Shown here piece after piece: positions 23,175-33,819 of a stretch of 64,000 bases of DNA (the stretch's first letter is position 1; each line of letters begins with the position of its first letter). The position numbers and the translations under genes are program-made. Below the pieces are notes generated by a model. It was given only the letters and a program-made list of their open reading frames with translations. It was not told the origin of the DNA and ran no database searches. This stretch comes from Myotis daubentonii (Eukaryota > Chordata > Mammalia > Chiroptera > Vespertilionidae): the NCBI RefSeq assembly GCF_963259705.1, contig NC_081849.1, forward strand, positions 61,910,093 to 61,974,092. Direction: 5' to 3'.

Positions 23175-24090
23175 AGAAAGCACACTGAGACTGGTGGGAG
23201 CTGCAGGGGTGCAGAACGGGCTGGCCCAGCACCCACGTGGGCTGCTTTTTTAATCAGGAGGGAGATCGTCTCTACGAGGCCTCCTGGAGGAGCAAAGGGT
23301 CCAGCCCCACACCAGACCCCCAGCCCAGGCTCCCAGAGCTGGGAAAAGAGGTCTCTATGGGCAGTAAGAACTACGGGCTGTAAAAACCAGTGCAGATGTA
23401 AAAATCAGTGACACAGAAGCTACTGGAGACCCCGCTGTTCCTCTTAAAAGGCCAGCACCACAACCTGAACTTACAAGGTCCTGCTTCCTCTGAGCTCCAG
23501 CACCAGGACGAGGCTCTGGGGAACACAGACACATGAGGAGGAACTGGATTGTCTGGCATCAGGGCAGGAACTTGGGGCGGCTTTCTCCCAGACGAAGGTG
23601 CTCACAGGGACCATTGTTCCTATGCTGGGACCTCCTTCGTCAGGTGGCAGAGCTGACTGGCAGCCATTTCTGTTTGTTCCTCCCTCGTGATTCCCTAAGA
23701 CCCTGCCTCATCCAATTTACAACCCCCACCCAAGCTGTTTGCAGCAGCTTTTGCAAATGAGTGACCTCTCCTTGCTTAGGGTAAAATCTGTCAAACAAGC
23801 TGCAGCTGGGTCAGAAAGCCCCAGACCTATCAATAAAAGGCCCAAGACCTGGCACCAGCAACAGCCTGCCTTGCTGCACAGAGGTAAGAGATCAACCGAA
23901 GGACTTGTATGCATGCATATAAGCATAACCAATGGACACAAGACACTGGAGGGGGCGGGGGGGTGGGGGATGAGGGCATGTGCCAGGGGGACGGGGGTGG
24001 GGGGAGACGGGTGAGTAGGGGAGGCCAGGGGAAGGTCAATGGGGGAAAAAAGGAGACATATGTACTACTATTTGTAATACTTTAAACAAT
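23175..24090 (+). mobile_element. L1-type composite: 5'UTR-like joined to L1 3'UTR
   Basis: 23200-23340 resembles the GC-rich 5' UTR of the ORF1-only elements ('gggctgcttttttaatcagg' against their 'gttttcaatcgggaggg'). At about 23880 it passes into the bat L1 3' UTR ('cttgtatgcatgcatataag', 'tttgtaatactttaaaca'). No ORF1 or ORF2 lies between. The origin of 23640-23880 is unclear. Confidence 0.55.
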
Positions 24091-24092
24091 TC

Positions 24093-24095
<3 letters not shown>

Positions 24096-24134
<39 letters not shown>
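24096..24134. repeat. (AC)n microsatellite
   Basis: About 19 AC units separating two L1-derived segments. Confidence 0.95.
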
Positions 24135-24138
<4 letters not shown>

Positions 24139-24400
24139 CCCAACCAGAAGAGCAAAAAGAAAAAAAAATCCAAAAATATGAAGATAGTGTAAGAAACCTC
24201 TAGGATAACTTCAAGCATACCAACATTGGCATTATGGAGGTGCCAGAAGAAGAGAAACCCTATTTGAAGAAATAATGACAGAAAACTTCCCCTACCTGGT
24301 GAAAGAAATAGACTTACAAGTCCAGAAAGCACAGAGAGTCCCAAACCAAGACTTACTAATTGAGACTAACCAAGACAGACCTAATTGCAGATTCAGCCTC
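24139..24400 (+). pseudogene. L1 ORF1 fragment, degraded
   Basis: Recognisable as the middle of the ORF1 gene found intact at 15074-15922: it covers the 'agaagatgagagag'-equivalent region and 'gaagaaataatgacagaaaa'. In-frame stops, a frameshift and a small deletion are visible, so it cannot encode protein. Confidence 0.85.
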
Positions 24401-24419
24401 TCCCTTAACTGTCACCTTT

Positions 24420-24624
24420 ATTATTTTTTTTATTAATTTCAGAGAGGAAGGGAGAGGGAGAGATAGAAACATCAATGATGTGAAAGTATAATTGATCAAC
24501 TGCCACCTGCATGCCCTCACTAGGGATCGAACTCACAACCTGGGAATGTGCCTTGACCAGGAATCGAACCATGACTTTCTGATTCACAGGTCAACCCTCA
24601 ACCACTGAGTCATGCCGGCCAAGC
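24420..24624 (-). mobile_element. Ves SINE
   Basis: Reverse copy: 'attaatttcagagaggaagg' at left, 'gagtcatgccggccaagc' at right. Confidence 0.9.
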
Positions 24625-24656
24625 ATAACTGTAACATTTAGCCAGTTTATCTATAA

Positions 24657-25049
24657 CTAGTGGTCCGGTGCACAGATTCATGCACATTAAAAGGAAATTA
24701 ATTAGAAGGTGGCTGGCAGGACGGGACTGGGCAAGAGGGGCCAGACACACCCTGGAGCCAACCTCCCAAGGTCCCTCCCCGGTTGGCCACACCTGGGGCA
24801 GTGCCGGGGCTCAAAGGGCATCTGCGGAGTGAGCAGGGTCCCTCTGGCAGGTGGGGTCCCTCAGTCTGGCCTGTGGGGATCAGGCTGAAACCAGCTCTCC
24901 AACATTCCCCGAGGGGTCCCAGAGTGCAAGAGGGCACTCTGCAAATTTGCTGTCACTGGGCAGTTCCTGCATTGAGTGTCTGCCCCCTGATGGTCATTGC
25001 ATGTCAGAGCTACCAGCCGGCCAGTCACTTAGGCTTTTATATATATAGA
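24657..25049 (-). mobile_element. HeliBat-type Helitron, 393 bp
   Basis: Read on the minus strand it starts TC (25049-25048, 'tctatatatataaaagcc') and ends CTAG at 24660-24657. Near the 3' end is a palindromic stem ('gtgcatgaatctgtgcac'). There is no target duplication, as expected for rolling-circle elements, and no Rep/helicase coding, so it is nonautonomous. Confidence 0.88.
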
Positions 25050-25296
25050 CTAGAGGCCCAGCCCTCAAAATTGGCTCAAGACCCAGACTCCCCCCTCTAC
25101 CACCCCCCCCCCCGTGCTGCAGGACCCCAGACTACCTCCTGCTGCTGCCACGGGACCCCAGACTCCCTCCCACCACCGCCATAGGACCCCAGAGTCCCGC
25201 CCGCTGCAGACGCTGCGGGACCCATCAATGCACTTCCTGGTGAGTCCCATTGTTGGTCATTACGGCATTATGGCCACAGGCCTTTAATAATATAGA
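25050..25296 (-). mobile_element. HeliBat-type Helitron, 247 bp, abutting the previous one
   Basis: Minus strand from 'tctatattattaaaggcct' (5') to 'tgggcctctag' (3' CTAG at 25053-25050). It touches the neighbouring Helitron with no base between. The 3' hairpin is degraded. The GC-rich interior contains short repeated 'gggaccccagac' units. Confidence 0.85.
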
Positions 25297-25589
25297 TTAC
25301 TGGTCAGCACAAGTGAGGTAATCGACCTGATAGACCCCTTCTGTCCCCAAAAGGAGAGAGACCTTGCCTAAAACAATTCACTCTTTGCTAGAGCAAAGTC
25401 CTTGCCCTGCCTTCTTCTGCCTATAGAAGTTTTCCATTTTGTACAGCTCCTTGGAGCTTCTTTCCATCTGCTACATGGAAGACTGCCCAATGAGTCATGA
25501 GTCATTAAATAATACCAATTACATCTTTAAATTTACTCAGTTGAATTGTATTTTAATAATATCTACATGTGAGAGCCATATAAATATAA

Positions 25590-25981
25590 CTAGAGGCCCA
25601 GTGCACAAAAATTTGTGCACTGGCAGGAGGGGAGGGGGGGTCCCTCAGCCCGACCTGTGCCCTCTCACAGTCTGGGACCCCTCGGGAGATAACCAACTGC
25701 TGGCTTAGGCCCGCTCCCTGGGTGGCAGATGGCAGGCCCGATCCCACGGTGCCTGCCCCGCCTCCCCGGGTCATAGATGGCAGGCCCGGATCCCATGCTG
25801 GGTCACAGATGGCAGACCCAGATGGTGGCAGGGCATGCGGGGGCTCGTGCTGTCCTGCCCCACCTGCAGTATGCAAATTTAATGGCCATCTTTGTTGGGT
25901 TAATTTGCATACTCTTCTGATTGTCTGGTGGGCATAGCGAAGGTACAGTCAATTAGCCTCTTTGTCTTTTATTAGTGTAGA
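25590..25981 (-). mobile_element. HeliBat-type Helitron, 392 bp
   Basis: Minus strand from 'tctacactaataaaagac' to 'ctgggcctctag', with a clear 3' stem-loop ('gtgcacaaatttttgtgcac'). Flanking A and T fit Helitron target choice. The 107-aa and 71-aa open frames inside are not genes. Confidence 0.93.
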
Positions 25982-26162
25982 TGCCCTCTTTTAAAAATTA
26001 TTCTTTAATAAGGCATAAATTGAAAACAAAAAACTATTTCATTTCATTAAGTAAACATTGAACAAACATATTCATAGTCACCATTCTTTTGTCTCATATC
26101 CACTTTTTTGCTTACATTTTAACCTTGTTCTTTGTCAACATCCAAAATATTTTTAATAACAA

Positions 26163-26642
26163 GCTAGGATCTGGGGTTTTGTAGCTGTGGCTGGCCCCTT
26201 GGACCCTGGCGCAGGCAGGGTTTGGTGTGGTTCCAGGAGCCTTGGTGAAATCCCCGGACAGCTCTCCGCCCTTGTGAGGACCAGAAAGCAGGACCGTGCC
26301 ACAGCCCTTAGGGGAGTCCAGGGCCAGCTAGTTGAGGATGAGGATCTTGTGTCTGGCCTTGAGGATGCAGCTTCAGCGATTTTGCCCTCCCCCATCCCCC
26401 TCCCCCACTCCACCCCACCCCACCCCCAGCCAGGAAGCATCATCTTTTGGATCATCAGGGAAAGGAATAGGGGCAGCCGGTAGGTGCCATTCCTGAACCT
26501 CTTCTATACGACTTGCAAGGTGAATTGGCTCGTCTGGCCCAAAACCTGTACAGTGTGACCAACAGCCTCAGGTGGATGTCCTGGCTCGAGGGCTCCTTGC
26601 GCCAAACCTTTCGTCTTCGTTGTGGGGGTGTCCACTCCCATG
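26163..26642 (-). pseudogene. RPL18 processed pseudogene
   Basis: Intronless, degraded copy of the mRNA for large-subunit ribosomal protein L18. On the minus strand the start-like ATGGGAGTGGACA is at 26642. Stretches such as '[17 protein letters not shown]' and '[11 protein letters not shown]' (frame of 26455-26661) match the conserved RPL18 N-terminal region. Later pieces ('[14 protein letters not shown]'-like, near 26300) continue in other frames. Multiple frameshifts and stops and an overall shortening (about 480 against 567 nt) show it is dead. This is retrotransposition by L1 machinery; ribosomal-protein mRNAs are common sources. Confidence 0.88.
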
Positions 26643-26854
26643 ATGGCGCCTCCTGCTCCATCTAACTTTTTGCTTTTGAGTTTCATTATGAACTTAAATA
26701 GTAAAAATAATCGTTTGATTCTGTGATTTTTCAAAATTTAGTCCGTGGGAAGACCTTTAATGTGCTCCTTTTGCCCTGTCCGCACAGACTTTACTGTATT
26801 TTTAAAGAATCCTTGTTTTCTGGCAACAGAAAGATATTTCCTGCCCATTTAATC

Positions 26855-26873
26855 CCCCCCCCCCCCCCCCCCC
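26855..26873. repeat. Poly(C) tract
   Basis: About 20 consecutive C. The sequence from 26880 to 27520 shows nothing recognised. Confidence 0.9.
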
Positions 26874-27524
26874 AATCTTGGAAACTGCTATAGTCGGAGG
26901 AGTTCAGGCTCCTTCTAGTGGAGAAAAGCATCAAAGACCCAAATGTGAGCATTGAGAGTTTGTGGTGAGTGCGTGCTGCTTCTTGCTGGGGCAGAGCTGG
27001 GAAACACGCCTTTTGTAAGTCTTGAGTTTATACTGACTTCTCCAAGCCGATTGAGTTGCTATGTCCTACTTTTCTTAAAGGCTGGAGATTTTCACTGACC
27101 TCTGAGACTTTCTACCATGCTTCTACTAAGGAAAAGATACTAATATGTAGAAAAACACAGACATAAATTTCCAGGTGCCAAGCAGGGTTTGAGAAAGGGC
27201 TGCAAAACAAAAATGGGTATTTTAATTCTAATTTGTTTTCTTGCTTTAATCTCTTATGGATATTGATTGACATATAACCAGAAAAGGGAAGAGGATGGGA
27301 AACCACAAGGATTTGGGGAAATTGTTTTAAAGGCAGAAAGAGGACAAGATATGAACCAGGAGCAAGAAATCAAATATTCTGTCTCAGACAATCTCTATTC
27401 CTCTGAGGTTAAACAGGGTTCCCAAATGGATGAAGTAAAATATTCATTTTCGCCTCCTCCTTGCCAGTGATGGAGAAGTCAGTGTTCTCCAAGGATACTG
27501 TAGCTGTGGCTTGTGATCCTCTAG

Positions 27525-27736
27525 CAGTGGTTCTCAACCTTCTGGCCCTTTAAATACAGCTCCTCATATTGTGACCCAACCATAAAATTATTTTCGTTGC
27601 TACTTCATAACTGTAATGTTGCTACTGTTATGAATCGTAATGTAAATATCTGATATGCAGGATGGTCTTCGGCGACCCCTGTGAAAGGGTCATTCGATCG
27701 TCAAAGCGGTCGCGACCCACAGGTTGAGAACCGCTG
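27525..27736 (-). mobile_element. SPIN-like nonautonomous hAT
   Basis: 212 bp, reverse orientation, ends CAGTGGTTCTCAACC / GGTTGAGAACCGCTG. The right target copy CTCTAGCG is intact. The left reads CTCTAG directly before the element, consistent with loss of its last two bases. Confidence 0.9.
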
Positions 27737-28133
27737 CTCTAGCGCTTTCTCTAAAGCAGGAAATACACTTTTTCCCATTGTGGGGATTTTTTCTTTGCCT
27801 GTGACAATTAGTTATCACTTGATTCTCAGGAGTTCTCTTACTAGCTCATCCCCTTACTAGTTCCTCCCCTTAGCTGCAGTTTTCATCAGAGCAAATGGCA
27901 TCTTGCCCCGCCCAGAGGACAGGAACCCTGGCTAATGTCAGATTCTTGGATCTGAGCATTACATACAGCCACTCGGAGGTGGAGGGTCCAGCCTTCTCCC
28001 AGTGCCTTTGTGAGGCAGCCAGAGGGCGAGAGAACACTCTCTTGTCCCATTGATTCATTACGCCTTCACACAGAGTTCATGTGAGCTGGGCCCAAACTCT
28101 CTCTAAAAATCTAGATTGTTTCTCAAGCAAAAA

Positions 28134-28303
28134 TCCTACATAATAAAAGCGTAGTATGCAAAATGTCCCCTCGACCAGGAGTTGTCCGGGAGTTTGACCA
28201 GGGGGCAGGGCCGGCATGGGGGGGAAGGGAGGGAGGCCCCAGCCAGCAGCTGGCAGCCGCTAGGGCCCTACCAGGGCACGAATTTCATGCACTGGGCCTC
28301 TAG
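28134..28303 (+). mobile_element. HeliBat-type Helitron, 170 bp
   Basis: Starts 'tcctacataataaaagc' after an A. It ends 'gcactgggcctctag' before a T, with the 3' stem 'gcacgaatttcatgc'. A small nonautonomous copy. Confidence 0.93.
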
Positions 28304-28324
28304 TAATCAAATAAACATTTAAAC

Positions 28325-28326
<2 letters not shown>

Positions 28327-28371
<45 letters not shown>

Positions 28372-28402
28372 TCTCTCTCTCTTTCTCTCTCTCTTCTACA
28401 CA

Positions 28403-28440
<38 letters not shown>
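28327..28440. repeat. (CT)n followed by (AC)n
   Basis: Compound microsatellite: about 33 CT units (28327-28395) and about 19 AC units (28400-28438). Confidence 0.95.
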
Positions 28441-28441
<1 letters not shown>

Positions 28442-28819
28442 AAAATACTGTTGTGTTACAAGATTCTTCCTAAGACTATATCGCAGATTATCAGATAAAG
28501 AATATGATTTTTATCCACTTTGAGGGAATATTATAGAATCTGTTAACTGATGTAATTATATTTCAGTCTTGAAAACTGCTTTTTCCCTGCTTGTCTGAAG
28601 CAAGTAGCAGCTAATGCCAAGTGAGCACGTAGCAACAAGTGCTGTGTTCATGTCCGATCACTGAGAAGCTCATAGTGCCCCAAAGAAGAGGAGTTTTCCT
28701 TTAAAAATCACAAATGAACCAAGTTTTGGGACATAGTTGAGTTACTATGTTGAAGCATTTATAAAAGAGAAAAAATTAGCAGGAGGATGAAGAAATGTAT
28801 ATAAGATTTTCTTTTGCTT

Positions 28820-28915
28820 TTAAATCTATTTTATTTATTTCAGAGAGGAAGTGAGAGGGAGAAAGAGACAGAAACATTAATGATGAGAGAGAATCATCAA
28901 TCTTCCACCTCTCGA
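28820..28915 (-). mobile_element. Ves SINE tail fragment
   Basis: 'tttatttcagagaggaagtg' to 'gaatcatcaatcttccacct'; the tRNA-derived head is missing. Confidence 0.8.
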
Positions 28916-28929
28916 TGATTTTTCAATAA

Positions 28930-30055
28930 AAAAGAACCAAAAACAGTTTTTTCCTTAAAAAACAAACAAAACATGCATGTGAGTTAACAGGATACCCGAT
29001 TGCCTTGTTTTCTGAAATTATACTGACATTTCAGAAACTCCATTTATCCCATTTCATCACATTCTAACACTAGGTAAAGTTCATGGACAACAACTATTTA
29101 TAGTCTGGTGAAGTTTGTAATGCTTACTTCATTTACTGAATGTGCCATGTTGGGATAAGAATTCCAAGATAAGGAGAACAAATAAATCCCTGCCATCCAC
29201 AAGATTTCTCTTGGTCCTGGTTTTATAAACAGTTCTCTGACTCTTGCATCCAGGAGAAGCAGCAGTGGCTGTGAAGGCAGCTAGAAAGGGAACCGTTTTT
29301 TTGTGGGGGGGTTTTGTTGTGTCTTTTTGTTTGTTTGTTATTGTTGTTGTTTTGCCTAAATAGAAGTCCATGGGCAATTAGCTGGTGAACAAAAGAGGTT
29401 CCTGAGTAACCAAAACAGATTTCACACAAAACTGAAAGTCATGGGCTACATCTCTAGGTATGCCTCCTAGAGCCTATTTATTCCTACTTTAAACACAATT
29501 CTAGCAATGGCGGTACAGGAAAGTACCGGCTCCCTTACAAAGATTAATGTTGGGAACTTTCAAAGTTAATACTGGAAGAAAGACTGAGTGGAACTTTGCA
29601 GTCCCGATTTACCCTCCTCCCATTCTAGTGGGTACGGCCACTTTGTTTTCAAAGTATATTTGACTAACAATCCCCAACTGATAAAAGGGAAAGTGGTGCT
29701 ACTGCCCTGTGAAGTTAGAGGTTACCCTGAAGGGTTTGATAAGGTGTTATGATTTTACAGCCTTCAGAGAAATCAGACCCAAAGATGTTATGGTTTTATT
29801 GCCCTGTAGAATGTTCACCAGTTTTGTAGGGAAACAAAGAAGGAATAACAGAAATAGCGAACATAAGGAAGTTATAAATGTTTTAAAGTTCTTTCAGTAA
29901 AGGCCCTTGGACCCATTTTTTCTTACACAGAGCTTCGGTATTTTAGGATAGTGAGATGGTTATAGTGAGTTGTATTTAAAAGTCCAGGTCATGTCCTTCA
30001 TGGTGGCAGTCAGCTGATGAGAGGCTGGGAAGGACAAGTCCAGAGAGTTGCTGCA
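28930..30055. other. No feature seen
   Basis: Unique-looking sequence with open frames of 62-82 codons lacking recognisable similarity. Confidence 0.4.
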
Positions 30056-30062
30056 AGAAAAA

Positions 30063-30135
30063 AAAGAAAGCAAGAAAGCAAGAAAGCAAGAAAGCAAGAA
30101 AGCAAGAAAGCAAGAAAGCAAGAAAGCAAGAAAGC

Positions 30136-30191
<56 letters not shown>

Positions 30192-30192
30192 A
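30063..30192. repeat. (GAAAGCAA)n grading into (GAAA)n
   Basis: About nine octamer units (30063-30139) pass directly into about 13 tetramer units. The lysine/glutamate-rich and phenylalanine-rich open frames across it are artefacts. Confidence 0.95.
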
Positions 30193-30222
30193 AAGAATAG
30201 AAAAGAAAAGAATTTTAAAAAT

Positions 30223-30276
30223 CATATATAGATATATATATATCTATAGATATATAGATATAGATATATATATATG
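30223..30276. repeat. (ATAGAT)n-like AT-rich repeat
   Basis: Imperfect TA/TAGA units. Confidence 0.9.
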
Positions 30277-30478
30277 TCTCACAACCTCAAAGGCATCAAA
30301 ACTACAAAGAAAGCAATACCCTTGGGTGCATATAAGGATGGCTCCCTCCTTCTGTGCACAGGTAGGAGCTAAGAAGAAAGTGACATAGGTCAAGTACCTG
30401 GGAACTTCTGTGTTTAAAGGGCAGGTAGGTATCTCAGATAATATGTGGAACAGTACAGAGCTTTAAAGGCAAAATTCT

Positions 30479-30678
30479 TTTTAAAATATGTTTTTATTGA
30501 TTTTAGAGAGAGAAACATGGATGAGAAACATAGATCGACTGCCTCCTGCAGGCCCCCAACGGGGATTGAGCCTGCAACCTACCAGCAACCTGGGCCTGGG
30601 CCCCAACCAGGAATCCAACTGGTGACCTCTTGGTGCACAGGATTATGCCCAACCAACTTAGCCACACTGGCCAGGGCT
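30479..30678 (-). mobile_element. Ves SINE
   Basis: Reverse copy with GCAAAATTCTT on both sides (left near 30468, right near 30683). Confidence 0.9.
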
Positions 30679-30679
30679 A

Positions 30680-30815
30680 AAAGCAAAATTCTTGGATAAA
30701 ATTACTTGTTAGAATAATTTGTTTTGTCTGATTTTTTATTGGACTCAATGAGGGAACCAGAAATTACATAATAAGACAAAAGATTTTTTTCCCTTTAAAT
30801 GCTTACACACATACA

Positions 30816-30849
<34 letters not shown>

Positions 30850-31530
30850 TTTTCCCAACAGATTTTGAATGTTGGTACAGAATAGTTGGGGATTGTGTTC
30901 AACCTATTTGGGGGATTTAGAAAATCATCGTTTGTAATTTTTCTATGTGTGTTGTCTATTGTTGGAAATGCTTGTGGAGTGTGGGGAAAGGTATGTGGAA
31001 ATTTAGAGGGAAAGAGGGTAGAAAATAAACCTAGAGAAGCTGGGAAGAGTTACCTAGAAAGTCTGTGAGAAGGAAGTGGGGGGAGGCAAAATTCCACTGA
31101 TTTTACAGGGTGGCTCTGATGTGAGTGTTTGTGGGATAGGGGGAGGGCAATGAGGAAGAACGAAGATAAATATAAGCTCAGGAGAATACATCTGTCCTTA
31201 AAAGGGTCGGACAGGCAGCAGATGGATATTCAAGATAAACTGGAGAAAGATGAAGCTCAGTGGGAAGGAATTCAGAAAGAGCATGTTCTTACGCCAGCCA
31301 ACTTGACCTGAGTTCAGAGGCAGAACAAACGCCTTGGGCTGAAATCCTTTCATGGACGGATTCATTATCATGTTGTCTTCTTAACTAAAACAGCATTTTA
31401 ATTACAAGCTATGGTTACAGTGAATTAGTGTATGACCCACGGGCAAAGCAGTCAATTAAGCAATTATAAAAAATGTTCCATGGGTTTCCTCTGTGTTCCA
31501 AATAATTCCTTGAAGGTATTTGAAGTATTG
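30680..31530. other. No feature seen beyond a (CA)n(GA)n tract
   Basis: A compound microsatellite lies at 30808-30849. The remainder is unique-looking. Confidence 0.45.
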
Positions 31531-31552
31531 TCTTTCATTCCGAGTCTTTTTC

Positions 31553-33499
31553 TTTTTTTCTTTTTTAAATTAAATCTTTATTGTTCAGATTATTACATTT
31601 GTTCCTCTTTCCCCCCCCCCATAACTCCCCTCCTCCCAGCTCCCGCCCCACCCTCCGCCCTCACTCCCCACCCACTGTCCTCATCCATAGGTGCACGATT
31701 TTTGTCCAGTCTCTTTCCGCATCTCCCACACCCCTTTCCCCCCCAAGAATAGTCAGTCCATTCCCTTTCTATGTCCCTGATTCTATTATGATCACCAGAT
31801 TATTTATTCACTTGATTCTTAGATTCACTTGTTGATAGATGCATATTTGTTGTTCATAATTTGTATCTTTACCTTTTTCTTCTTCTTCCTCTTCTTAAAG
31901 GATACCTTTCAGCATTTCATATAATACTGGTTTGGTGGTGATGAACTCCTTTAGCTTTTCCTTATCTGTGAAGCTCTTTATCTGACCTTCCGTTCTGAAT
32001 GATAGCTTTGCTGGATAAAGTAATCTTGGTTGTAGGTTCTTGGTATTCATCACTTTGAATATTTCTTGCCATTCCCTTCTGGCCTGCAAAGTTTCTGTTG
32101 AGAAATCAGCTGACAGTCGTATGGGTATTCCCTTGTAGGTAACTCGGTTTCTTTCTCTTGCTGTTTTTAAGATTCGCTCTTTGTCTTTTGCTCTTGGCAT
32201 TTTAATTATGATGTGTCTTGGTGTGGTCCTCTTTGGATTCCTTTTGTTTGGGGTTCTCTGCGCTTCCTGGACCTGTAGGTCTATTTCTTTCACCAGGTAG
32301 GGGAAGTTTTCTGTCATTATTTCTTCAAATAGGTTTTCAATATCTTGCTCTCTCTCATCTTCTGGCACCCCTATAATTCTGATGTTGGTGCGCTTGAAGC
32401 TGTCCCAGAGGCTCCTTACACTATCTTCGTATTTTTGGATTCTTTTTTCATTTTGCTTTTCCAGTTGGGTGTTTTTTGCTTCTTCGCATTTCGAATCTTT
32501 GACTTGATTCTTGCACTCCTCTGGTCTGCTGTTGGGAGTCTGTATGATATTCTTTATTTCAGTCAGTGTATGCTTAATTTCTAGTTGGTTCTTTATCACA
32601 ACATCGAGGGTCTCATTAGATTTCTTGAGGATCTCACTACATTTATCGGCGGTCTCACCAGTCTTTTCGAGGGCCTTACTAAGTTTATTGGCAGCTTCTA
32701 GACAGTTCTTAAGAGACCTTAAAAGTGTGGTTCTGAACTCAATTACCTCCATTGACAGTTTTGTCCTGTTTCTTTGTCTCCGCATTTTTTATGCTTTCTT
32801 GGTGCACCCCCTAGTGGTCTTTGTGCGCAGTCTTGTTGCCTTTAAGCCTTGATTGATGTCGGCAATACTGGGGGTGATTTGACCTCCAGGCTAACTGGCT
32901 ATGAGAGTCCGCTGTGTCTGCAGTGGGAGGGCTTCTGTGCTGGATCTCTAGGGCGGTGCTAATCTAGCATTTGCCTGAGGCTATCCGGCAAATGGTTCTG
33001 TGCAGGGCTTGGGCGGGGCGGGTCCCTGGGGATCTACAGGGCGGGCTGGAGCGAGCAGTTATGGCTGCTCTCAGTTCCTTCCCCTGGGGCTCTGCCTCTC
33101 AGAGTCCCAGCAATGGCTGCAAACCTCAGAGAGAAAGCTGCCTTTGAGTTCCGACCGAAGCCAGACAGTCCCGCTTCTCCCGTTTGAGTCTTGGTCCCCA
33201 GAGACTCACCCGGATCTGGAGCTCAGAGTCTGAAACTCCCTCCCAATTGAAAACAACAACTGCGCCCTCCTCCGCCAGCCCGCTTGCGGGCGCACTCCGC
33301 ACCTGAGTATTTCACTTCAGCACTGCGCCTCCTCTGAGTCTGGGTATGATATTCTCTTTCCTCCTAGTTGTAGAATTTCCACTCAGCCAGCCTTCCTGTG
33401 GTTCTGGATGATGTCTGTTCTGTCCTTTAGTTATATCTCTGAAGTGGTTGTTCGAGGCAGCAATCTCCGGCGTTAACCTATGCCGCCATCTTGGTTTCC
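31553..33499 (-). mobile_element. Full-length ORF1-only L1-type element (HAL1-like), copy B
   Basis: A 1.95-kb insertion flanked by CCGAGTCTTTTTC at 31540-31552 and 33500-33512. On the minus strand it opens with 'aaccaagatggcggcatagg' (YY1-like), then a GC-rich 5' UTR, an intact ORF1 (32785-31895) and a 3' UTR of about 330 bp. The 3' UTR carries a G-rich tract (CCC-rich on the plus strand, 31608-31750) and ends 'caataaagatttaattt' plus poly(A). There is no ORF2. Unlike copy A, this one keeps the whole 3' UTR. Confidence 0.93.
31895..32785 (-). CDS. L1-type ORF1 protein, 296 aa, intact
   Basis: Same protein as at 15074-15922: coiled coil (about residues 10-115), RRM-like region with 'RTNIRIIGVPEDER' and C-terminal domain with 'RLSADFSTETLQARREW'. 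The frame is open with no stops or frameshifts. It carries 14 residues ('KALEKTGETADKCS' region) that copy A lacks, equal to two heptads of the coiled coil. Differences elsewhere are few, so the two copies derive from close relatives. In L1 biology ORF1p binds element RNA in cis; here it would need ORF2p in trans. Confidence 0.93.
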   Translation of the reverse strand: MRRQRNRTKLSMEVIEFRTTLLRSLKNCLEAANKLSKALEKTGETADKCSEILKKSNETLDVVIKNQLEIKHTLTEIKNIIQTPNSRPEECKNQVKDSKCEEAKNTQLEKQNEKRIQKYEDSVRSLWDSFKRTNIRIIGVPEDEREQDIENLFEEIMTENFPYLVKEIDLQVQEAQRTPNKRNPKRTTPRHIIIKMPRAKDKERILKTARERNRVTYKGIPIRLSADFSTETLQARREWQEIFKVMNTKNLQPRLLYPAKLSFRTEGQIKSFTDKEKLKEFITTKPVLYEMLKGIL

Positions 33500-33564
33500 C
33501 CGAGTCTTTTTCATAGAGCATCTATGTACATAATTCATCTTTTAAGCTGAGGATGTGACTAAAT

Positions 33565-33690
33565 TATATTTTTTAAAATATAGTTTTATTGATTTGAGAG
33601 AAAAAGGGAGGGGAAGGGAGAAAGAGAGAGAGAGAGAGAGAGAAACATGAATCACAACACCCAACCAATTGAACCACACCAGCCAGGGCT
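33565..33690 (-). mobile_element. Ves SINE, internally deleted
   Basis: The tail and (AG)n region at left joins directly to the head end 'gaaccacaccagccagggct'; the centre is absent. Confidence 0.85.
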
Positions 33691-33767
33691 AAATCATAAT
33701 CTTTTTTCCCATTTAAGTCTCTCATGAGTATGTATGGAAGACTAAGTATGTTTGGCATTTTAATTGG

Positions 33768-33771
<4 letters not shown>

Positions 33772-33818
<47 letters not shown>
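33772..33818. repeat. (AC)n microsatellite
   Basis: About 23 AC units. Nothing else is recognised from 33820 to 34275. Confidence 0.95.

Positions 33819-33819
<1 letters not shown>

Noticed and set aside
26187..26483. 98-codon plus-strand open frame as a possible gene
   Set aside because: It is antisense to the RPL18 processed pseudogene, whose minus-strand reading explains the sequence.
30017..30388. Lys/Glu/Arg repeat protein of 123 codons and its Phe/Leu-rich antisense
   Set aside because: Both are translations of the GAAAGCAA/GAAA microsatellite.
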